Part shown: positions 40,201-52,200 of the stretch, one piece after another
How the letters are laid out: every line of letters starts with the position of its first letter
Numbering within the stretch: the first letter of the stretch is position 1
Source of the DNA: Okapia johnstoni
Taxonomy: Eukaryota; Chordata; Mammalia; Artiodactyla; Giraffidae
DNA length: 64,000 nucleotides
Direction of reading: 5' to 3'
Assembly: GCA_024291935.2 (NCBI GenBank)
Contig: JAGTYA010000024.1
Location: forward strand, 3,844,001-3,908,000
The notes under the pieces: generated by a model
The model's database searches: none
What the model saw: only the letters and a program-made list of their open reading frames with translations
Told to the model about the DNA's origin: nothing
Made by a program: the position numbers and the translations under genes

Positions 40201-43200
40201 GTCCAAGCTCCTACAAGTTCCTGAGTGTTCTGGCCTCTGCTTACCTCTCCAGCCTCATCTTCCAGAATGTTCCTCTTTCTTTCCTGATTCTCTAGTCATG
40301 CTCAATCCAGTCATCTTTTTTCAGTATCTCTTCCCTTCCCCCAGGCCTGGTCACGCTCCCCGTGGCATCCTGGGTTCCTTGGAATCCTCGTGAAAAAGCA
40401 AAACAGTCATTCTGAGGATTCTTTGTTTATGGCCTTAACACCCCCATCATCCCATCAGACTTGCGGGCTGCCTGAGGACAGGCCTCTTCTCTGTCTTTTC
40501 ACCTGTTACCAGCAGCAGCCAGACCACCCCTGATGCATAGTAGGCCCTCAAGAAATGTCTGTAGAATGAATGGATGTGTATATGTATGTGTGTGTCCATT
40601 GCACGTTGTGTGCCTATGTGTGTCTCGTGTAGGTTCAACAGCGCTGAGGGCCCAGGGTGGGCAGCAGGTGGGTCGCCCTAAAATGTCTGCAGTATCACCT
40701 TCTGCTCTGTATGTCCATGCACCTTGGCTCTGGTTGATCCCATGCCGGCCATCCATCTCACCTAATACTTTCACACCTCCAGCCTTTGCCTATGCTGTTA
40801 CCTACACCTGGAATGCTTGTCCTTGCACACCTATCTGCCGAATACCTACTGGTCCTCATGGGCAGCTTGAATGGAACCTCCTCTTCCCCTCTTCCTCTGG
40901 CCAAAGTGAATGTTTCTGCCACCTCTCCCTCTTTCTTGAGTGTATAGTTTTGCTTTGTATTTTGTGACTATATTCTTGATGGTCTCCCAGGCCAGACTGG
41001 AAAGCCCCTGAGGGCAAACCCTGAGACGGAGCCATCTCTGTGCCTCCTTGGGGGCCAGGACACAGAGCCGTTTGCTAAAATGAAGTGACGCTTCTGTGTC
41101 CCCTGCAGTTTGACCTTCAGCAGGCACACATCTACTGTGACCCAGAGCTTGTACTGGAGGAGGGCTGCTGTGAGGTTTTACCAGGAGGGGTGAGTGGCCT
41201 GGACCCAGCCCAGCTGGGAGGGGCTGGGGCACTGCCCTGGGGCACTGTGTGCTGGAGGAGAAGGGCCAGGAAGGGGATGCCTAGACATCTTAGAATGCTG
41301 AGTGGGTGAAGGGTGGGGGGGTCCACCTTCTTTACTGACCCCAGCCCTTCCCCCACACTGGGCAGTGTCCCCCAGAGACCTCCAAGGCCCGCCGGGACAC
41401 CCAGAGCAATGAGCTCATCGAGATCAATCCACAGACTGAGGGCAAGGTCTACACCCGTTGCTTCTGCCTGGAGGAGCCGCAAAACAGCAAGGTGGGTGGC
41501 CAGGGTAGGCAGACGTGGCCACAGGCACGAGTGGGCCTGTCCCTCCCCTGATCTAACTGAGGCCTGCCCCCAGGGTCAGTTGGTCACGCGCGCTAGGGCA
41601 GGGAGGGCACTGGAAGGCCTGGCTATTTGCATCTTACCCCTACTGGATTCCGAGAGGCAGAGAGAGAGCCCACTGTATGACCCTGTTCCTGCCTGGTTGC
41701 TGGCATTGAGAATTGTGCCTATCGAACTGTGGCACTAACCAGAACTTCACTGGTACCATCCCAGACCTTGGTGAGGGAAGGATCAGGCTGGCACCCAAAG
41801 GCATTTTCTCCAGGACACAGATACCTAGGGTCAGAGGCCAGGCACCACACTGCTTGCCTTGGGGCTCACTCATTCTTCTGGGCTCAGCCTGGGCCAATGC
41901 CAGGCTGGTTCCGTGCCCAGCACCATGGCCAGCTGCCCTGCCTGCTCCCAGATTCTTTAGGGGGTGGCAGGGAAACCCAGTTCCTCCCATAGCCCCACCC
42001 CTGGCCCTGCAGCCTCCCTGCCCACCGGGCATCTTGCCTAGCCTTTGGCTCCAGGAACACAGGATCCCATTGATTCATGGTCTTGTTTTCTCCAACATCA
42101 TGTGGGTGGGGGGAAAAGAAGGGGGGTGGACTGTGGGGGTGCCAGGGGTCTGAGCAGGCTCTCGATACCCTGGGAGCTGCCAGATATCAGGCTGAGAGGT
42201 CCCTGGGGTCCATGCCCCTGCCTGGGGGCCCCCAGAACTGTCTCCTTCTCAAGATTTCCCCCTTATTCTGTCTGCCCAGGTGAATTCCCAGCTGTCGGGA
42301 AGAATCAGCCAGAAGGCAGAAAGAGGAGCAAAGGTAGAGACAGTTGGTGGGCGGAGGAGCCCATGGTGTCCTCACTCTGCCCTCCCTGTCCTCTGTCAAC
42401 CCCTTGAGTAAGAGACTCTCTCCGCCCACGTTCTTCCCACCTGCCCCCACTCTTGGACAGAGCTTAGGGCTTGAAGATGCCAGCTCTGAGAAGGAAAGAT
42501 GAAGGGGGAGAGACAGAAAAGTACCTGGCTCTGTGTAGGGCACCCACTCCTGGTGGTCCTTGGGTGGGGGTGTTGGAAGCTGTGCTTTGTCCCCTCCATT
42601 CCTCGCCCATTTTCACGCCCCCTCCTCTTCCCAGGCCCACCAGGAGACAGCAGCTGATGAGGTAAGCCTCCCATCTAGACTGAAGAAAAGAGCTTGGTTG
42701 GAAGGATGTCAACCTGAGCCCTTTGGACAAGGCTTTGGGGCCCTGGAGGCTGGGCCTGGGGGTGTGGGATGACCACACAGCTCCCAGCATTCCTTGGGGA
42801 CCTGATACTGGGCTCTGTCTGCCTGCTACTTCTCCTTAGGAGGTGGGTGTTCAGCCCTGGACACTCCTGTTGAGTGGGCAGCAAATGGCCATGTGCATTT
42901 TGAAGAGACCCCAGGCCTTGCCCATGGGACCCCGGATTCGGGGGTCTCACTCTGCTCCAGTATGCTGTGTGATGCAGGGCCCACTGCTGTTCCTCTCTGG
43001 GCTTCAGTTTCCTCATCTGAGAACTGGCTTGGCTCTGGGTTGGTGGGAGTTGGGGGACACGGCCTATTTGATGGGATTTCGATCTTTATGCTCCTCAACT
43101 CCACCCAGACACCTGTGTACTTGGTGTGTGCTTGGGGGCCAGTGGGGTGCAGGAAGCTGGTCCTAGGCTCTCAGACCTAACCTCCAGGTCCATTCTTCCC

Positions 43201-46200
43201 TTTCAGTGCCCACCCTGTGTTCATAGTGCCCGGGAGAGCAACGTGAGTGAAGAGAGAGTGTGCTGGGTGGGGTGGGAGGGGGCTGGGAGGGGGCACTGCC
43301 TGGAGGTTGGCTTGGCAAGTTCTTGGTTCAGGACAAGGGGGTCTTTGTGTACTTTGACACTCTCTGCCCGCCCATTCCCCAGAGCTGGGCTTGACCCTCA
43401 CCCCCCAGCCCTACCAGGCCAGGGCCTCATGGAAGGAAGTCTCATGCTCTGTGATCTAGGCAATGTACTGGGCTCCCGGGTACAAGGGTAGTGGGGTGGC
43501 AGCCTGCAGGATCAGGGCCTCAGTACTGATCCCAGCACTCCCCACAGGGACTCAGGCCTGCTTTGCTTGAAAGGCTTCCCATGTCATTGTAGAGACAGAG
43601 AAGGGGAAGGGCTGGCTCAAGGTGATACAGCCCAGCATGGCCCCCCAAGCCACATGTTGACTCGGGGCCTCCCCTCTAATCCCTCTCCAGGTGGTCCTGG
43701 CCCATCCTCCCTCTGGGGGGCCAGAAGAACAAGGGAAAGGGGCTCACTGTGAGCCCAGCTGGTGCCCAACTGTGCCTCTTCCGTGGGCAGTATGAGTCAC
43801 CACTTTCCCACAGCCTGACATTCTGAGTTGACATTCTGCATTGATCCACAAAGGACACAACCCTCTCTCCCCTCAGCTCTAAGCCCCTGGCCTTTGGGGA
43901 TGTCAGGAAGTACCCCTCTGCTGCCCACCCCTTTTTCCATCCTGTCCCCCAACCAAATCCAGTAAGGCTGATCATCCCCAGATATGCAGGGGTTACCATG
44001 GCAACTGAGCAGCCATGTTATCCTAGCAACTAGGGGGTGGAGCTAGCCAAAGCCAGGCAGGTTAAAGAAGATAGGTCAAACCCCTCTGTAAGTTTGACAG
44101 CTTTAGTATATAAAATCAGCATGCTGGTTGGCCTGGGAGGCAGAGCAGGGGCTGGGATTCAGGATGTTGGCTCAGCCACTCCTGTGTGACCCTGACTAAA
44201 CTGCTTGCCCTCTCTGGGCCCCTGGTTTCCCCTTCCTCCCTAAGATGATTATATCCTCTCTCCTCTGTCCCTTCAGGTCACAGTCGGTCCCTCTGGCCCC
44301 CAGGTGAGTCCCACATGGAGAATAGGACACCCCTGCCCTCTTCAGTGGTGCTAGCCCATCTCATGGCATGTAGCCTCCTGGCTGTGTGTTTATATCAGGG
44401 CTACCCAAGCCTGCATGGGTTTCCCAGGTGGTGCTAGTGGTAAAGAACCCACCTGCCAATGCAAGAGACGCAAGAGATGCATGTCAGGAAGATCCCCTGG
44501 AGGGAGGCATGGCAACCCACTCCAGTGTTATTGCCTGGAGAATCCCATGGACAGAGGAGCCTGGTGGGCTATATTCCTACAGGCTACAGCTCCCTGCCTC
44601 TAGGTCTCACAGAGTTGGACACGACTGAAGTGACTTAGCGTGCACGCATGCACCCAAGTCTGCATAAGGGTGGGGCTGATTAGATGTATGTTTGCATGTG
44701 TGTGTGTTTGTTAGAGAGAGTAGGGGGTTGTGTGAATGTAAAGATGTAAAGAACTGCTCGTTTCTGAGGGCCTATTGTGCGTCAGGCCCTGGGCTGCCCA
44801 TTGGCAGTATGGCCTTCTTGAACTGCCTCAGGCAAAGATACTGTCATTTTATTTCAGGGCCAGCTATGCCCACATGTGTGACTGGTGTGATTTTGTGTGT
44901 ATGTCTGTGACTGTGCATTTCTGGACACGTGTTTGCCCATGCAGGGGGTGAACCCATATACCCGTGGGCCTGACAAGACCATAGAACTGTGGGTGATGGG
45001 CTAGGCAGCAAATGCAAATGTGAGATTGCACTCTTGGGTGTGCCCATGAATAGACAATGTTATTCTTGGGGCCACCTCTGTGTACGTGCTAAGTGGCACT
45101 GAGCAGTTTACCTGCAGGGTCACATTTCTTCCTCATTACAGCCCCTTAGCCCCTTGAGGTAGGTGCTGACATGAATCCCATTTTCTTGATGAAGAAACTG
45201 AGGTTCAAACAAGTCACATGACTTGCCCTAAGTCATGTGCTTATAAGATGTGGAGGTAGGATTTGAACTTGGGCAGCCTGACACTCACCATCATGGGTGT
45301 TTGCCATTCCACATATGTGTGTCCAGGCACGTGTGTCCCTAAGCCCCTGGGTGTGAGCTAGCATGCTTGGAAAAGGATGTGGGGAAGAGATGCTTTCTGC
45401 GTGAGACTATAGATTTACCAAATATAGCCTTTTGCGGTGGGAGGGACAGGGGGTTGAATGCGTATGGGATCCATATGCTGTGTACATGGTGGTGGGGGTT
45501 GGGGTAGGGCTGTGCTCATTTACACACCCATGTGTGGTGGATGCATGGAAAAGATCAGACTGAGGAGAGCTTCTTCAAGGCTCTCATGTGCTTCTCTGGT
45601 CCCAGCCCTTGTCTTGGTCTCATCCACAGGGAAGGAAAGGTGAGCGGGGCCTGCTTGGTCCATCAGGACCCAAGGGAGAGAAGGGAGCCCGGGTAAGTGC
45701 CCTGCCCATGCCCACAGCAGGATCTTCCCAGTGTGCCCTGGGGTTGGTCTGGAATGTGAGCCATCATCATCCCATCATCTTAGCTGGAAACCTGCAGCCT
45801 GGTCTAAATAGAGGAGGAGGGCCAGTGTCTTTCTAGGGGTTAGTGTGTAGAAACTTCTATTTTCTAGGGGCACCTGGGACGATGGGATTCCTGGGCTCTT
45901 CCTTCTCAAAACAGGTCTAGGGTGGCTCCCCTAGGAGGCTGATTCCTTGCTCCCTACTTCTAGGGCGATGACTGTGTTAGAATCTCCCCGGATGCCCCGC
46001 TTCAGGTAAGACCTGGAGGAGAGGCCTGCTTTAGGGCCAATATGTGGGTGGCCCCTGGGGAAGGGGGCTGTGCCCTCAGAGCCCTGGGGGTGACCCTGGG
46101 CCCCTCTCAACACCTATCTCCCTGTTCAGTGTGCAGAAGGCCCGAAGGGAGAGAAGGGGGAGTCGGGAGCCTTGGTGAGTATGCGACCAGGGCCAGGGCA

Positions 46201-49200
46201 GGGCAGCGGGGTCGTGGCCAGTCCCCCCATCCTTTCCTCACCTCTCTTTTGTGTCCCCTTCTCATCTCAGGGACCATCAGGACTCCCCGGCTCCACAGGC
46301 CAGAAGGTAATGGGCCTGGATTCTGAGGGAGTAGGTACCAGGGAGACCTGCGAACCCTACAGACAGGAAGAAGGAGGTGTCCAAAGTCATCCTAGAGGAT
46401 GACATCATTGGGCCCAGAGTGGGTGGCACCCCCTAACCCTCCCAGTCATCCTGCCTTGTCCACATTCCCACCAAAACCGAGAGGGAAAAGCCACAGACTC
46501 CCTGAGTGAGTGGCTTGGCTGGTTGGGCAGTTCTTTCTATTGTCTACCCTCCTGTGAAGCCATTTAATCTCTGTGGAGGCTGAGACTGGGTCTAGGGAGC
46601 AGATGAAGCTTCCCCAGTTCTTCTAGTCCCTTCTCTCAGCCCCCGTCACTCTGCCTCTTCCTCCTTCAGGGCCAGAAAGGCGAGAAGGGAGATGGAGGCA
46701 TGACGGGCTCGCCGGGAAAGCCAGGCCGAGATGTACGGTGCTGGGACCCTTCCCCCAACAACCCCCACATCCCTCAGCACGTGGTCTTGAAGTGCCGAAC
46801 TGTAACCTTTGGAATCCAACCCACTGCCCTTGTTCAGACAGAATGGAGACCAAGGGAGGGGAGGGCTGTGCCCCAGGAGGGGGCAGAAAAGGGCCTGACT
46901 AACTCCCAGCTTCCCAGGTGGTGCTAGGGGTAAAGAACCCACCTGTCAATGCAGGAGATTGTTAAGAGATGCAGGTTCGATCCCTGGGTGGGGAAGATCC
47001 CCTGGAGGAGGGCATGGCCACCCACTGCAGTATTCTTACCTGGAGAATCCCATGGATGGAGGTGTCTGGTGGGCTGCAGTCCATGGGGTTGCAAAGAGTC
47101 AGAGACACCTGAAGCGACTTAGTGCAACATGACTCCCAGTCCAGGAGCCCCTGACTTCTAAGCCTTCTAAGCCCAGTTGACATCTGATGGCCTTGGGGCA
47201 CTGGGTGGAGTCTGGCTTTGGGACAGGGCAGTGATGGTGGGCGTTTCCACGTCCCAGTGGGGCTGCTGTCCTGGCAGGTGCCAGGCCTTGGCCATTCTCA
47301 CTGCCTCCCTCCGCCCACAGGGCCGACCAGGAGAGATCTGTGTCATAGGGCCCAAAGGGCAGAAGGTGAGTTGTGGCCATCTGAGGGGGAGGAAAGGGTG
47401 GGAGGCCACAGAGGCTGTGGTTCTCTCACACCCACCTTATGTCTGTGCTAGGGAGACCCTGGCTTTGTTGGGCCTGAGGGGCTAGCAGGAGAGCCTGGGC
47501 CCCCAGGCCTCCCTGGGCCCCCTGGAATAGGACTTCCGGGGACCCCGGTGAGTACCTCTTGCCCCTCCTGCCGTTTCCCCCTCAGAGACCCTTCTCCCTC
47601 CCGGCCAGGGGTGGGGAGGTGGGGCTGGGTCCCAGGGGGCCGGGCTGGGGGAAAGGGCCAGAGTGGACCTCACTGTAATGTGAGGCCCCTGGCTGACCCA
47701 CCCGGTTTCTGCCCTCAGGGGGACCCAGGTGGCCCTCCAGGCCCCAAAGGAGACAAGGTAAGCATGGACAAGATGGGGGGCCCATGTGGGAACCCCCTGT
47801 TTGGTGAGAGGAGAGAGGAAAATGGGGCCAAGATAGCCGGGGCAGCGGGAGGGAGGCGGCAAGCATGTCGGGGAAGGGGCTAGGGGGCTGGGCCCCTCAG
47901 TGGGCAGTGTCCCCATGCCAGTGCTTGCTGACGTGAAGGCCTTGGCCTGGGTTCACAGGCCTCAGTCTGGTTAATGACCACAGTGGTCCAACTGGAGGGC
48001 CCAAGCTCATGTGAGGGCCTTGTTCCTCGAAGAGCAGAAGCCCTGGAAATGTCTGTCTGCTGTGGTTCCTCTGGGCTCACCTAGGTCACCTCTCAACCTG
48101 CTGCTCTGGGGCAGGGACACACAGAGGCCTTGTGATCCCCCTTCCCGTGCAAGCAGAAAGACTCGGGTTAGACACGGAGAAGGACAGGCAACAGGAAGGG
48201 ACTGTTTGTTGACAAAACTGACCGAGAGGAGAAAAGAGATTTGGCAAGATTATCCTGCCCTCCAGAGGGGACTGGAGGGTGAAGGGGTGGATGGGCTGAG
48301 GCCGCAGCCAGCACCCTTCCCCTTAACCCTTCTTCTGACCGCAGGGCAGCTCTGGGGCGCCTGGAAAGGAAGGTCCTGGTGGGAAACCTGTGAGTGACCC
48401 CGTGGGAGCGCGGCTGCCCACCACGCCTAGACCTCCTCTACCAAGGCCTCCAGAGGGAGGAGGGTTCTGGCCTCGGGCCCTCTCTGCCATGGCTAACCCC
48501 TGCTGCTTCTCCAACAGGGCAAACCAGGGGTGCCCGGGCTGAAGGGAGAGAAGGTGAGTCCCAGGCCTGGTTGCCCCAGGGTGGGGTGGGAGGGCAAGCC
48601 TATCTCTGAAGGTGACGGTGAGCATCAAGGATGCTGGGCCTGAGACCTTCCTTGGGGGACCCCCACCCCTTCTGTGTTCCAGTGGTGTGCCTTTGACTGC
48701 TAAATAAAGGGCCTGGCTTTGGAGTTACATAGCCAGGTTCAAATCCCACCTCCACCACATACATGAATATGGCAAGTCAGTTAGCTTCTCTTTTTGCCCA
48801 AGTTTCCACACCCCTAAATGGGACACAGTGATTTCTTATGGCTTGTTGTGAGGAGATAGTTTTTGATGTCCAGGAATTGTACTCTGAGTGAATGAGTCAG
48901 GTGAACAGAAAGCACCCTCTACCCCCATAGTGTTCCTGCTACCCACTTTGCCCTGGCTCACCCCTTATCTTCCCCAGGGTTTCAGCCCCACCTTGTCCAC
49001 TCATGGTCTTTCCCTTCTGCTAGGGTGACCCCTGTGAAGTGTGCCCAACACTGCCTGAAGGGTTCCAGAACTTTGTGGGGCTCCCTGGAAAGCCAGGACC
49101 CAAGGGAGAACCAGGTGATCCTGCACCAGCCAAGGTGAGTACCTAGGGTGGCCTGTGGGATTCCACCAAAAAACCTGGGGGCATAATCATGGAGAGGAGT

Positions 49201-52200
49201 TGGGCAGAGGGGCTGGAAACTTCTCATGGCCATAGAGACCTCGTGAGCAGAGAGTCTAGGATCTTAGTTCCGTGGGGGTGGGGACTGAACCATAGAGTTT
49301 AGGGCTGGGCTAGAAGGCTACCCCAGGTGTCCATAGCAACCAAAGAGGATTCTTTAAGTCAAGGCTTAAGATGCCTTTGGGCATGCTGGGGTGGAGCCAA
49401 CCCTTATAGTGAGTAAGGCTGTGCCCTCCTTCTGGGATTGGATGTTGGTTGAGGGTGGAAGAAAGGAGTGGGCAGGGGTGGTTAGGGTTCTGGTTTGGAC
49501 TGTGTACCCCACTCCCTCACAGATGCTTTTTTTCAGGAGGGTCTGGGAGCTGTTGGACAAAAAGGTGATCGGGTATGTATAGGCACTTTCCAGTGGGGTA
49601 GATTAGCCTGGTCTTCTTTCCTCCATCTGTCATGTGGGTTGATGAGCCCCAACTCTGGGATGCTGACCTTGAACCCCCGGGGACTCCTGGCTGTTTCACG
49701 GGTTTGTAGTATGTGACATTGCTGTCCTCATAGATGGCTAGGAAATTTGGGGTGCCCCAACATACCCAGTCTCTCAGCCCATAAACCTTTTCTCCCTGCA
49801 GGGAGACCCTGGCATCCAAGGCCTCAAAGGAGAGAAGGTGAGGGGCCCCGTCCTCTGGCTGCCCCCCTCTGACCACTGTGAGCCTTTCTGATCCCTTCTC
49901 TTCCTTCCCAGGGGGAGTCCTGCTCGTCCTGCAGCTTTGCCGTAGCGGCCCAGCATCTCGGGCCTTCTGCAGGGGCCAAAGGAGACGTGGGCCCTCCTGG
50001 CTTCGGTTTGCCAGGCCTTCCGGTAAGTGACTGCTTCCCCCAGCCAGGCCAAGGCAGCCCATCTTTGCCACACTGGTAGCCTCGGCTCCTTAGGCCCACT
50101 GTCTCAAGCAAGGCAGAGGCCAGGAGGGAGCCCCTGAGGTAGGTGCCCCAGGCCTGTAGCCTGATGTCTCCCTTCACCCCTGCATCTCCCCGGGACTCCC
50201 TCTTAGAACCTCTAACTGCTGATCTGTGTAACAGTGGTAGTTGTTCAACCACCGTGGGGTTGTGGGATTTGTAGTTCTGAGCTGGCCTTTCTCTTTCTGG
50301 GTGGACCCCGGGACTCATGTAATCTTGGAGGGATGGGAGTCAGGGGCACGCGGTGACTGTGACTTGATTGTTATTTCAGGGGAAACCTGGGGCCCCAGGG
50401 CCAACTGGGCTGAAAGGAGAGAAGGTGAGGTCTGGTTAGATATCAGGAAAACTGGGGTCTTCTTGACAAGAAGGCAGGGGAGGGGGCCCCTGGGTGAGGC
50501 ATAGGGACAACATAGACAAGAGAGCAAACTGTAAATCTGCAGAGAAATAAATTCACCAGTGTTTTGCAGACTGGAGTCAAAGAATTTATTTCTAAGAGCC
50601 CACATGTTCTCCAAGAGAGTTCCTTTAGTATTGTATTTTTAATTTATTGATGATCCAAAACAATTGAGTACCTTCATAAAATAATAATAACAGCCCTTCT
50701 TTGCCACTTACTTTGTGCCAAGTAGCATTCCAAAGGCTTATAGATGTATTGACTTGTTTCCTTCTCCCAAAATCTCATGGGGTAGGTACTCCATTCTTCC
50801 CATTTTGTGGATGAGGAAACAGAGGTCCAAAAAGACCAAGTAAATTGCTCAAAGTCATATGGGTGCAGACCTGGGATTTGAGCACAGGGAAACTGGCTCC
50901 AGGGTCTATAGTCTTGCTACTTGGCTGGGTCGCTAAATTTCAGTGCCCTGTGAATGTATGTATCTGTGGTTGTGTTGGAGACAAATGACACCATCGAACT
51001 GATAAAGCAGCTACTCCAGTGAGGGGTTCGCTGGGTGTACGAGTGTTCAAGTGTGAGAAACCCTGGAATACACGTTCAGACTCCGCTCTACCAGGCAGAT
51101 CATTTGTCAGATTTCTCAAATGGAGCTTTGCACCCTCACCCTTCACCTGTTTCCTCTTCCAGTCCTCCTGATCTCCATAAACGGCATATACCCAGTTCCT
51201 CACGCCTCCTCAAACCCCAAACCAGTCTCCACCTCATCTCCTCCATCTGACAGGCCTCTCCGAATCCTCCATCTCCCCCTACTTGGCTCACCTCCACAGC
51301 TGCACATCATCTTGGTCCCACAGTCTCTTACTTGGATGGAGGTGGCAACCCCCTAGCTCGCCTGCCTGCAGCCACTTCAGCTCTTCAATGTTTTCACCCA
51401 GTAGCTATTGTGGCTTTGTTAAAACAAACACACACTCAGGTTACACTATTTTCCTGCTGAAAATCCTTCTGGGACTGGACATTGTCTCAAAGGCCCGTTG
51501 TGCCTAACAAGACCCTGGATGCCCAGCCCTGCCCACCTTTGCAGGTTCATCTGGTTCTTCTCTCCCCATTTCCTGTGCTTAGATGTGCCACCCTCCTTCC
51601 TTTCTGGAATATGTCAAGAATGTTCCCACCTCTTAGGTTTTCTCCTTGTGGCTCCCACTGTCTGGAACATTTTTCCTCTCTACCTCCCGACCCCACCCCA
51701 CTCTTTCATTGACCGGGCCTTAGTCTCCTCTTTCTGACAATAATTGTCAGAATATAATAGTAAACAGTTCTCTGACCATCCTGTCTAAAATGGCCTGCCC
51801 TGCCTACTTTGTCTCACCACCCTGTTTACTTCCTTCATAGCACTCCTGGCCATCCAGTTACACTTATTTAAAAGTTCTTGGTGTCTCCCACAAGGATGTA
51901 AGCTCCACAGGCGTGTTTGTCTGTGCTGTTCACTGCTACTGACCGGCACCTTGCCCAGTGCACAACGCATTCAGGCGTCCAGCGAGTGACTGTTGGATAA
52001 ATGAATTCCTGATCTTTGTGTGCTGGGCCAGGACTGAGGGTGGGTCTGGAATTCTGCAGCCTGCGCCTGAGGACAGAAACAGGCTGGCCACAGTCTCCCC
52101 TGAGGACCTTGGGGGAAATCCCTTCACTCTCAGTTTCCTAGCCAGGAAATGGGAGTAGGGGTGGTTAGGGGTCCCCAGGGGCTACTCTTGAGGCTTGGGG

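Larger units (their letters stand above)
44304..45629 (+). other. COL16A1: COL16A1 intron with Bov-tA and MIR
   Basis: A 1.3 kb intron holding the SINEs at 44412-44650 and 45080-45290 and some TG-rich DNA. Confidence 0.75.
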
